NCBI GenBank assembly: GCA_963693085.1
Contig: OY856413.1
Coordinates: forward strand, 106,261,501-106,325,500
Origin: Alisma plantago-aquatica
Taxonomy: Eukaryota > Streptophyta > Magnoliopsida > Alismatales > Alismataceae
DNA length: 64,000 nucleotides
Reading direction: 5' to 3'
Shown: positions 1-10,099 of the stretch, piece after piece
Numbering within the stretch: the stretch's first letter is position 1
Layout: every line of letters starts with the position of its first letter
Notes under the pieces: generated by a model
The model's database searches: none
What the model was told of the DNA's origin: nothing
The model's input: only the letters and a program-made list of their open reading frames with translations
Translations under genes and position numbers: made by a program

Positions 1-3000
1 CATTATTTCAGAAGTCTAAGGAGTTGTAGCAGAGATCAACCAAGATGCTAGAATTCAATTAAGAAGTTCTTATGATGCAATGTCATTGGTGGCCGGTGGA
101 CGTGAATGCGTTGGGTTTCAGAAATTGGATTTAAAGAACCATTGGAGGTGGAGGAGACAAAAGACAATGATAGCTGGTGAGGCCACTGCTCTGCAAGAGT
201 ACTTTCACAATGAAGCATACAACAACCCATCATTTTACTATGACATTGAGGTTAATAGAGAAGAGAGATTTGCAAACATCTTCTGGGCCGACGGGAGGAT
301 GAAGCTTGATTATCAGTTATTTGGTGATGTGATTTCTTTTGATACAACTTTCCAAACAAACAAGAGCTACCGACCATTAAGTACTTAATAGAGTCATGTG
401 TTCTATTAATATACAACATTGTTCCCGTATCGGATATCGTGTGTTCCTGTATTAGAAATTTTTGTTCCACTATTCTATAATATGTGTTCCAGTATCCGAT
501 CTTCGAATCATAAGTTCTAGTATTCTACAATATGTGTTCCAGTATTGAGACATAATTGTTCCAGTATTCCAACTCATGTATTACATTATTCATCTCATTT
601 GTTGTATTCGACATGTGTGTTCTAGTATTAAACCATATCTCATTCCATTAAGCCAAGGTGACAATTTTTTTTTTCATGCAGCTCTATTTGTTCCACTATT
701 ATACAACATTGTTCCCTTATCGGATATCGTGTGTTCCTATATTAGAAATTTTGTTCCACTATTCTACAATATGTGTTCTAGTATCCGACACTCAAATCAT
801 GTGTTTCGGTATTCTACAATATGTGTTCTAGCATTGAAACGTATCCGTTCCAGTATTCCAACTCATGTGTTCCATTATTCGTCTCATTTGTTCATGTATT
901 CGACATGCGTGTTCCAGTATAAAACCATATCTCGTTCCATTAAGCCGAGGTGACAAATTCTTTTTTTATGCATCTCTATTTGTTCCACTATTCTATAATA
1001 TGTGTTCCAGTATTCGACCTTCGAATCATGTGTTCCGGTATTTGACAATATGTGTTCTAGTATTGAAACATATTCGTTCATGTATTCCAACTCATGTGAT
1101 CCATTATTCGTCTCATTTGTTCTTGTATCCGACATGCATGTTCCAGTATTGAACAATATGTCATTCCATTAGGCCGAGGTGACAATTTTTTTTATGCAGC
1201 TCTTTTTGTTCTACTATTATACAACATTGTTCCTGTATCAGATATCATATGTTCATGTATTAGAAATTTTTGTTCCACTATTCTACAATATGTGTTCCAG
1301 TATCCGACCTTAAAATCATGTGTTCCGATATTCGACAATATGTGTTCCATTATTGAAACATATCTGTTCCTGTATTCCAACTCACGTGTTCCATTATTCG
1401 ACTCATTTGTTCATGTATCCAACATGCATGTTCCAATATTGAACCATATGTCGTTCCATTAGGCCGAGGTGACAATTTTTTTATGCAGTTGTATTTGTTC
1501 TACTAGTATACAACATTGTTCCCGTATTGGATATCGTGTGTTCTTGTATTAGAAATTTTTGTTCCACTATTCTACAATATGTGTTCCAGTATCCGACCTT
1601 CGAATCATGTGTTCCAGTATTGAAACATATCCGTTCATGTATTCCAACTCATGTGTTCCATTATTCGTCTCATTTGTTCATGTATTCGACATGATTGTTC
1701 CAGTATTAAACCATATCTCATTCGATTAAGCCGAGGTGACAAATTTTTTTTTATGCAGCTTTATTTGTAGGTTTCAACCACCACTGTCAGGGTGTCATAT
1801 TCGGTGCATCCCTCCTCTACGATGAAACTATTGAGTCCTTTGAGTGGTTATTTCGGATGTTTCTTAAATGCATGTCAGAAAAGTCACCTTTAACTATTTT
1901 CACATATCAAGATGCTGCAATGGCTACAGCTATAAGGAATGTTCTCATTGATACATTCCATGTGTTGTGTACATGGCATATATTACAAAATGCTCAGAAG
2001 AACCTCACTCAGTTGTTCACACCTATTTTGTGAAACCATCTTAATCTCCTTATGTATGAAGTTGAAGACGTAGATGAATTCAATTTTGGTTGGACAAAGA
2101 TGATTGAAGAATGTTTTCCTAATGGGCCATACCGTTGGATTGTCAGAATACATGGCTATCGCAAACAATGGTCCTCGGTTTGGGTAAGACAACATTTTAC
2201 CGCGGGTATGAAATCGACCTAGATCAGTGAATCATGTAATGTTGTAATGAGGCTCTTTCTACAACCAAATCACAACTTGGTTCAGTTCTTCACACACTTC
2301 AATAGAATGCTTGCAACAAGGAGGAGCAATGAAAAGGAACAAGAGTTTCAAGCAGCTGGTTAATTTACAAACAATATATTTTCCTATAGCCTAATTGCAA
2401 TAAGGGCCGCTGAGGTTTATACTCCTAATGTGTTTGCAATCTTCGAGGCAGAGTGTAAGAAAATGATGGAGTATGTAATCCGCCTCAGGATTCAAGACAC
2501 TATTGGAGGGAGTTATACATACACTATTTTCAAAATCGTAGACAATTTTATAGTAGATGAGAGAATTGTGTTATTCCAGTCGGCCAATATGGTATTTGAA
2601 TGTTCCTGTCGTATGTACGAAAGCATGGCAATGTTGTGTAGGCACATTCTTAAAGTTTTGAGATTCTAGTCTCTTTGGGAGAACAGCATTTGCGAACAAT
2701 CCCCCCTCACTACATAGTCAGTCGTTGGACAAATCTTGCTAAGAGTGGAATTAGTATACTCGACTCTGCTACCGATGTCAATAAACCAGCAGAATATGGG
2801 GAACACTTTCAACATATGTGCCACAAAATGGTTCAGATGGCGACATCAGTTTGCATGGACGATGATCTTTACCAAATGGTAGACAACGAGATTAATTTAT
2901 TATGCTCAAAGGCTGACTCACTCAGGGGCAAACGTAATGAAAATGGTGTTCCATATCCTGTTTCTTAGCCGAATACAGTTGACGATGAACCGACTCCTCC

Positions 3001-3094
3001 TGGAAGTCATTTTAAAGGCAAGTCAATAAAGGCTCGTCCATGTTCAATCCGGTCAAGAAAAAGATTGATTGGTATTTTGGAGAATGTGAGATAG
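1..3094 (+). pseudogene. FAR1/Mutator-like (MULE) transposase pseudogene
   Basis: Exon 1 (to 380) encodes the region before the transposase core, with FWADGRMKLDY and GDVISFDTTFQTN, where the first catalytic Asp of MULE/FAR1 proteins is expected. Exon 2 (from 1759) continues in frame with LFVGFNHH, YDETIESFEWLF and CTWHILQNAQKNL, and ends with a SWIM zinc finger (FECSC...LCRHIL, about 2596-2660). A frameshift near 2665 leads into 2675-2968, then a basic tail (KARPCSIRSRKR) ending at 3094. In-frame stops occur at 17, 2031, 2220, 2361, 2667 and 2966; the one at 2220 sits where relatives have Gln (CAG to TAG). FAR1/FHY3 proteins are domesticated MULE transposases, so this could be a FAR1-RELATED copy or an element's own transposase. 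The opposite-strand Ulp1 relics nearby favour an element. The N-terminus lies outside the window. Confidence 0.9.
381..1758 (+). repeat. Intron of the FAR1 pseudogene, made of ~290-bp tandem repeats
   Basis: A GT at 381 and an AG at 1757-1758 join the flanking exons in phase and restore the expected RPLTLFVGFNHH junction, so this is an intron. It consists of about five tandem units. The landmark GCCGAGGTGAC recurs at 652 (one base changed), 944, 1173, 1463 and 1730, giving spacings of 292, 229, 290 and 267. Each unit is rich in TGTTCC(A/T)GTATT and ends with a T-tract followed by ATGCAG and CTnTATTTGT, a copy of the true acceptor and the first bases of exon 2. Decoy AGs are at 681, 1199 and 1488; the second unit has ATGCAT instead. 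Confidence 0.85.
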
Positions 3095-3399
3095 AGAAAA
3101 CGGTCGAAGATCCGTCGCCAAATAGGGAATCAGTCCAGACAAGGACAAATGCCCAATTTTGACTTGGGACTTGACGGATAATGACTACAGGAATGACATT
3201 GGGGAGTATAGGATCACAGAGGATGAGAAAAGGATCGTGGAGGGTGAGTACATTAACAAGAGTTGTAGCATTAATAATTAATGTAACATTGATTTCCTCA
3301 AACACGTCACTCAAGTAATAATAATACAAAATCACGTTGCATTTACATTTACAGGTACAACTGTTGATACATGCGAACTATAGATTCAGATACATGCGA

Positions 3400-4940
3400 G
3401 CAGCAATAATTGCACTCATGACTTGCCATTGGTGTTGGAAGCAGCATCAGTAAATCCCCATCTCATTTCGCCTATTCTCTTCCTCATTTTCCTTATATAC
3501 CCTTCTCTGACCCTATTCTCACTATTCCCTTTCTCCTCATTGTTCAGGTGACAACGAGGACGGTGACTAAAGGAACTAGACTGGTGAGAAAAGGAACAAT
3601 AACGTGAAAAATGGTAATATGTATGGTGAGATTGGGATATAGTACAGTAACGTAAGTACTGTAACAATGTGTAGGATTATGAATCTTCTTGAACATGGTC
3701 AGTCATTTCTGAACATGGTCAAGCAGATTCGCAATCCTGCACAATTTTGCAGCATCTGCATCGCACCACATGATATCCCCACGGATACCCCCCTAGACAC
3801 AAATGTCTCTAAAGAGACCCTTGGGATAAGACTGCAGATCTAGATAGCTCTTTAGTTTTCTGCCTCTTCTGGGATTGGACTATGATTGTAGTCTAACCCA
3901 AGAAGAATTTTTTATGCCGTAAGTTGGATCGGGTGTTACACAGTGTCTTTTTATCCTTTCTCTTAGGATAGAAAGCATGGGAAATGCTTGGAGTAACACC
4001 CGTCCAGATACAACTTTAGGTTAGGAAGCATGGGAAAAGGGGATGGAGTTACGATCATGAACAGAAGAAATCTTATGATCCCATGAGCTCCAATGGACAC
4101 CAGTTGTGGCCTTCAGGAAGAGTCTCAGAGACGGTACCATTTCAGTGCATATTTGGTGGAGTAGGTGGATATTTGGCTGTGTTTCCAGTAGGTGGTGCAT
4201 CCTGCACTGAGATGGTATTGGTACTACCATTGGCCTCAATTTATAGACTGGATGTGAGCAAGAGCGAGGAGCGAGGAGTACGGGAACCAGTATAGCGAGA
4301 GAATGGGATCATCATTAATTGCACTCGTGACTTGTGACCAATAGTAATTGCACTCGTGACTTGCCACTGGTGCTGGAATGGACAACACTAATTCTTTATC
4401 TTGGCCATCATGTTCTCCTCCTCGTTATCCTCATCCCCTCCTCTACCATCATGTAGTCATCTTACGAGGACGATGACTAAAGGAACTGGACTGGGGAGAA
4501 AAGGAGCTAGAGCTGGGAGTATGAGAACCAGTACAGTGAGAGAACGGGATCAGATGGGGGCGATGATGAAAATGAGGAAGCAGAGCCAGTGCTGTCCAAC
4601 CCAGTTTTATCTACCTGCTCCCCTGATGATGCAACGAAATAGTAGTAATTGCACTTGTGACTTGCCACTGGTGTTGGAATGGACAACACGAAATCCTTAT
4701 CTTGGCCATCTTTTTCTCCTCCTCATTATCCTCATCCCCTCCTCTACCATCCTGTATTCACCTTACGAGGACGGCGACTAAAGGAACTGGAATGGGTAGA
4801 AAAGGATCTAGAGCTGGGAGTATGGGAACTAGTACAGCGCGATAACGGGATCAAATTGGGGGCGACGATGAAAATGAGGAGAAGGAACCATTGGTCCACC
4901 GGAGGAGAACGAATATTGTCCTCTGTTACTAGTCTGGTGT
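3400..4940. repeat. ~296-bp repeat, three copies
   Basis: The phrase TTGCACTCGTGACTTGCCA begins copies near 3410 (diverged), 4349 and 4645, with an extra short partial copy near 4318. The last two copies are head to tail with a period of about 296 bp. They share the downstream phrases TCCTCATCCCCTCCTCTACC, ACTAAAGGAACTGGA and GAAAATGAGGA. Short open frames here follow the repeat rather than any protein family. Confidence 0.7.
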
Positions 4941-5330
4941 TGTTACTTCACTTGGACTATATGTTACTTTACTCATACGATATGTTACTTTAGTCATAGA
5001 CGTTGATCCTTTTCTACACTTCTACCTTGTAATTCTGAAATTTTATATTGAATGACAGTTTATGATATTTAATGTCATTCATGTTCCTATTGTTGATGTA
5101 CTTACCGGAGGAAAAAGACGAGCTCTTTGAGGACAAGCCACTCCACCAGAGGAGAAGGAAATGCCGGTCCACCGGAGGAGAACGAAGACTGTCCTCCATT
5201 ACTCGTCTGGCATTGCTACTTTATAGGTGACTATATGTTAATTTACTCAGACAATATGTTACTTTAGTCATAGATGTTGATCTTTTTCTACAATTTGACC
5301 TTGTAATTGAGAAATTTTCTATTGAATGAT
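4893..5330. repeat. 273-bp tandem duplication
   Basis: A segment starting GGTCCACCGGAGGAGAACGA at 4893 is repeated at 5166. Both copies continue through ATATGTTACTTTAGTCATAGA and CTTGTAATT to TATTGAATGA. The copies differ at scattered positions, so the duplication is not recent. Confidence 0.75.
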
Positions 5331-5982
5331 AGTGAATAATAAATTATGTTACTGGATAATGACTAGAGAATGAGTCTATTAATACAATTTTCTTTTTTTA
5401 ATCATTAAATAATGTCTATTACGTCATCTCCAGGAGAGGGTAAGGAGATATTCCTTATCGGCCTACTTGTATTACAACTGAGAGCATGGTTGATCACGTC
5501 ATCTCTGACTTTATTATTGGTGCATAGAAGGAGTCTACTTGAAATGGTCCTCCGTAATGAAGTCAGGAAGGCGGGAGTCCAAAGATCAAATTTCTCCTTC
5601 AGAATTTCTCCTGTCCAATACTGCATGAACAGAATACAAAAGATTATGCAACTGAAGTTGTCTGGTTGATCTGGAACTAATGCTAGCTACACTTCCCATA
5701 CATCTATGTCTTTAAACACTCTTGTAACTTCCAGGTAGGGAGATACAAACTTTAGCAACTGTTTTCCTAGCGGTTTTCTATCCACTTTGAAAGAAACTTC
5801 ACTTGGCATGCTATCCAATACAAAACACTTCTTCTATGGTAAGTTAGATAATGAACATAGAAATGACCCTTACATCCAACAAGGAAGAAATATTACACAA
5901 TGGTAAGTTAGATAATGAACATGGTGAGATAATAATCAAGGTGGCAGAGTAAAGTTTCAATCACGAAGTCAAAATTAACAAT

Positions 5983-6185
5983 AAGAATGACTAAAGGAAT
6001 AAAGGAACAACAACAACAATGATCAAAGGAACGAGAACAATGAGTAAAGGAATAATAACAACAAGTAAAGGAACGATAACATTGAGTAAAGGAGCAATAA
6101 GAATGTATAAAGGAACAATTAAAGCGAGTGAAGGAATGATAGCAAGTGGTCAGAGGAACGATAGCAATGAGTAAAGAACAACAAC
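5983..6185. repeat. Minisatellite with GAGTAAAGGAAC core
   Basis: About nine imperfect units of 20-24 bp, typically AATGAGTAAAGGAACGATA, lie in a non-coding gap of the minus-strand peptidase relic. The reverse complement contains TTCCTTT and GTTCC, the same core as the large satellite to the right. Confidence 0.7.
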
Positions 6186-6460
6186 TCATGTAATCGCATT
6201 GGGTATGGTCGACTATCCTATCCTTGAAATAATCAAATAGGAAGACATCTTCCATTTGGGCGAATTCTTTCGCATGTTTGCGGGTTTGTTCGTAGTCTAC
6301 ATTTTGCAAGTCTGCTTGACAATTTTTATGTTCATATAATTCCACAGAAATAGTAATTACGAAAACCGGTGGGTACATTGAGTCGTAAAAAAAGAGTTTA
6401 GGAATAACTTACACTAATGTTGAATGGGATGCAGGCTCACTTTATTATTCCTAAAGTTGA

Positions 6461-8105
6461 CTACAATTCTCGCATGTTGATCGTGTGTCTGTATGCTTCA
6501 ATTATATTGTCCACCAGCCATTCTCTTGGTCTGAGAGTATATAAATCATTGTCGTATAGTTTGATCATTCTGTCATCAAACAGAAGTTGAGACAAGTTGA
6601 TTTTCGGGTTCAATGCAAATTCACATACTCTCCGCTCAATAGCTTTGACAGACAGGTCTTTATGTTTGCTTATTGACGATGATGTTTTTGGCTTCTTAGG
6701 AACAGATAACATAATTTGGGAAGGTGGGCAGGTTTGAACCTATGCATCGATAGTTGTAGAAGACACTTGCTACTCTTTGACTCTTGCACTTCGACGGATC
6801 TGCAACTTCTCTACTCTCAGAGGCGGATGTCCAACTGATTTGGGTTCCATCATGAGACTTCTTCTTACCCGCATTTGTTGTACCACCTTTTTCTCTTCCA
6901 CGATCGACTTCATTTTCTTCTTCCACGCATCTCCCGTCATCTTCTTCCTCAGCATCTGCTCACTCCTTTCCTCCCCCACCTTCCTACTGTGTTCCACCTT
7001 TTCATCGATAGATCTTCGGCGGATGATAAGTGGCTTCACCTTCGATGTCTGTTCTACCACCATTTTCTTACTAGTTCTTCAGCAGATGATAAGTGGCTTG
7101 TCATCATCTTCACTCTCTTCTCCCACCTTCTGTTTCTCTTCCGCAACCTTCTTTCTCTTTTTCTTCTCCTTCTCATCGTTGTTTCTATTCTCATCAATTT
7201 CAGCCCCTCCATGCTCGTCCCTCCTTTTGTCATCCTTCTCGCTCCCTTTCTCCCCTTCCATACTACTGTCCTTGCCCTTCTCCCTTTTATCCTCCTTACT
7301 GATCCCCATCGATTTCGGCCCCTTCCTCCGTCTCCTTGCTCATTGTGTCCTCCTCCTTCTCCCACTTCTCCTCCTCCATTTTGACCTCCTTCTGCCTTTT
7401 GTCCTCCTACATCCTTGTGTCCGCCTCCTTATCCTACTTCTCCTCCTTACTTGTGTCCTCCTCCTTCTCCCGCTTCTCGTCCTCCTTCTTTGTGTCATCC
7501 TCCTTCTTTGTGTCCTCCTTCTCCCGCTTCTCCTCCCTCCTTTCTTTATCCTTCTCGCTCCCTTTCTCCCCCTCCTTGCTATTGTCCTCCTCATCCTCCA
7601 TATTCTCCTCTCCTAAAGTTGTCTTGAAACCGGCTTCCTCCTCCTCCTCGCTCCTTTTGTGACCCTTCTAGCTCTATTTGTCCCCCTCCTTGAAATCGGC
7701 ATCGACCTCCTCCATCCTTTTCTCTCCCTTCTTGTTCCTTTTGTCCTCCTCCATCCTTGTATCAGCCTCCTCCTCCCGCTTATCCTCCATCACCTCTTCT
7801 GCAGGTGTGTTGCTCTCGGCTTTGGCCTCCTCCATCCTTTTCTCTCCCACCTCATTCCTTTTGTCCTCATTAATGCCACTGTCCTCCTCATCCTCCCGCT
7901 TCTCCTCCATCACCCCTTCCGCAAGTATGTTTCTCCCAGATTCGGCTTCCTCCCTCCTTATTTCTTCATTATCGCTCCCTTTGTCCCCCTCCTTGCTAAT
8001 GGCCTCCTCCTTCTCTCCTTCTATGCTCCTTTTCTGCTCATCGTTCTTTTCCTCCTACTCATCGTTCTTTTCCTCCTGGTCATCGTTCTTTTCCTTCTTC
8101 TGAGA
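6461..8105 (-). repeat. Low-complexity K/E/D-rich exon of copy B
   Basis: On the minus strand this exon reads as blocks of Lys, Glu, Asp and Arg (for example KEDTKKEDDTKKEDEKREK near 7500). It contains imperfect ~21-bp units, GAGGAAAAGAACGATGA, near 8050-8105 and longer duplicated blocks near 7680-7910. Several stops interrupt it. The corresponding Ser/Leu/Pro-rich frames on the plus strand are shadows. Charged linkers of this kind are usually disordered. The last ~90 codons leave the low-complexity stretch and enter the peptidase domain. Confidence 0.75.
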
Positions 8106-9692
8106 TGATGAAACCAATTATCATTCACTATTTGTACATCAACAATACGGGAACAATAAGAAAGGTTTCTGATTTACCAAACTAGATGTGGTCTTGTCAT
8201 TTCCCTTCGACTTAGCAACCTGCTTTGTCTTGCTGGCCACCACACTAGAAGTGGTCCTAGCCACCACAGTTGACGAAGTCGCCCGCTTTTTCTTCCCCCT
8301 ATTTTGTATGTTCTTGCTATCTTGTCTTGATAATTATGCAGCTTGTAATGTTACCTCTTTTGCAATGGTAAGGACATTACTCATATGCACATCAAAGGGT
8401 ACATCACCATGTAGGTGTTCTTCAAATGTCTGAACAGTGGGCACGATTGCTTTCCACATTTTTCCCGGCATTTTCCTCTTCTTCAGGGTCTTGAGAGCCT
8501 CAGTAATTGGAATGTCATCTGGAGAAGGTACAAGTGAACCATGTTGTTTTCGTCAAAGTTCTTTCTTATATCATTCCAATCTACATTCAGCAGCCTTCTT
8601 CTTTATCAACAATTGTTGCATTGTTCTTTCGTATATCTTTATTTCTGTAAGACACTGTTGTATACAACGTTTATAAGGTAATACATACTATGGTTTCAAA
8701 ATGTGCATGCAAGGTAGTAATTACCTTACGGATTCTTTCCTATAACTTAGTAACATGACCGCCTTCTTCCGTGTTTGAACCGACTCCAGTGTCTTCAACG
8801 TCTTCCACGTCTGCTGTTTCGGCCAACAAGTGATCATCGTCGTCCACCTCCCGAGAAAGAGCAGGTTGTTGTCCACTCATGATACTATCAATCTTTGGTA
8901 AGTAAGTCCAAATTTTGCATGTCGGTGGCAGTTGTGATCATCCTCCACCGAAAGACAGATCCAAGTAATGCACATAAAATACATAGTACGAGTACAATTA
9001 ATAGTATTAAAGTGGACTAAACAATTGTCAATTGATCCTTACATACCATCAGAAGGTGAAAATCTCTAGCTAGCCTTCCCGTGAATCTGTTCTTCTTGAA
9101 AGTCACCAGATGACTTCAAATTTGTGAGGATGTAATCTGCCCAGTTCAAGTTCTGCATTCCACTAAGCGAGTCCATATATTTGAGGTAGTAAACCTGAAT
9201 CGGTCCCGTTGTAGGCGTAAGAACGCATTCGAAGACGATTAAAATATACAGTCGGGCTATATCTTCAGGATTGTCTAACTCAAATATCTTTCATTCTGTA
9301 ACTTTGATGTCGTTGTAGTACATCCTGTTAGGTTGAAAACCCATCCTTCTCGCCATTTCCTAAACTTTTCTATTCGTGACATTGTCTTTAGATTCCATAT
9401 CGACCGTGATGGAACCTGAGGGGATGGTGTAAACTCGGCAGACATCATTTGTCATCAACTTCAATCGCTCACCACCAAGGTTCGGCCAATCCATTCTCTC
9501 TGGATCAAAAGTAGTGCATAGGAAGTTGAGAACTTGCGGATTAAGGGAATGCAGCTTCAAATGTAGTAGCCCGAAAAAACATGCTATATCCAGATGATAA
9601 ATTACTTCTTCCCTGCTGGTCTGTGTATTGAATTTTTTGTTCAGCCTGAAAATGAATGTTGTCCCCATCATGTGCTGGAATCGACTGGCTAT

Positions 9693-10099
9693 CTGGAAAC
9701 GCAAAAGGAAAATAACAAAGAATTAGAAGATTAAACGGAAGAATCAAATCTGGCTATTTACTGCTTGCGAAAATCCTATTTTGCGAATTTGGGAATTCCT
9801 GAGCAACCGTGCTTGGAAGAGGGGGGAAAATAGCAATATCAGGATGACAAGTTCGTTATCACAGATTGCCAGGAAAAATTAATCCCACAAGTTCTTGTAG
9901 ATTGCCAGAAAGAATCAAGTAGAAAGGAAGCGATCACACCGTGTTGTAACTGAGCTTATAGCACTAGTTCGGTTCTGGCAGTTTGTCTGACGTCTTTTCT
10001 TCTAGCCGTTTAAAAGTAACTGTTGGGTAGCTGAAGGAACTGACATAAAGAAATAACGTGATAAAATATTTTTTTGTTTTTTTAAACTGGAAAAACCAT
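9693..10099. other. Non-coding flank of copy B
   Basis: This is an upstream intron or 5' flank of the minus-strand peptidase copy B. It ends on the left with a plausible acceptor (TTTGCGTTTCCAG on the minus strand). I see no further coding sequence or named feature before the satellite begins near 10100. Confidence 0.4.

Larger units (their letters stand above)
3095..5404. other. Non-coding spacer with duplicated blocks
   Basis: No coding region is recognisable here. Most of it is accounted for by two repeat families listed separately (about 3400-4940 and 4893-5330). The remainder (about 3670-4310) has no feature I can name. It lies between the 3' ends of the convergent FAR1 and Ulp1 relics, so it may be the interior of a Mutator-like element. 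Confidence 0.5.
5405..9692 (-). pseudogene. Ulp1-type (C48) peptidase pseudogene with N-terminal DUF1985-like domain (copy B)
   Basis: Reading leftward, exon 9692-9047 encodes a DUF1985-like domain (CFFGLLHLKLHSL, FDPERMDW, then LNWADYILTNL) bounded by TTTCCAG and GTATGT. Next come an acidic exon (8880-8728), a coiled and basic exon (8665-8184) and a very long K/E-rich exon (8105-6461) ending LRPREWLVDNIIEAY, the start of the Ulp1 fold. Further pieces are at 6330-6205, about 5908-5865 (catalytic-His region) and 5842-5405, with VLDSMP (catalytic Asp) and VPDQPDNFSC (Gln and Cys). These peptidases remove SUMO. The Gly after the catalytic Cys is lost, the donor after the 6205 exon reads ATGAGT rather than GTGAGT, and there are several stops. 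Such fusions are typical of Mutator-like elements that carry Ulp1 genes. Confidence 0.83.

Noticed and set aside
576..1156. Open frames on both strands inside the FAR1 intron
   Set aside because: They follow the ~290-bp repeats, and the intron borders restore the expected protein junction.
4021..4993. Several 60-126 codon frames on both strands
   Set aside because: They coincide with the ~296-bp repeats and have no recognisable domain.
5838..5922. Short repeat ATGGTAAGTTAGATAATGAACAT in two copies 63 bp apart as a regulatory element
   Set aside because: It lies in an intron of peptidase copy B and looks like a small local duplication only.
6777..8103. Plus-strand Ser/Leu/Pro-rich open frames up to 279 codons
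   Set aside because: They are the complement of the K/E/D-rich minus-strand exon, which is supported by flanking domains and splice sites.
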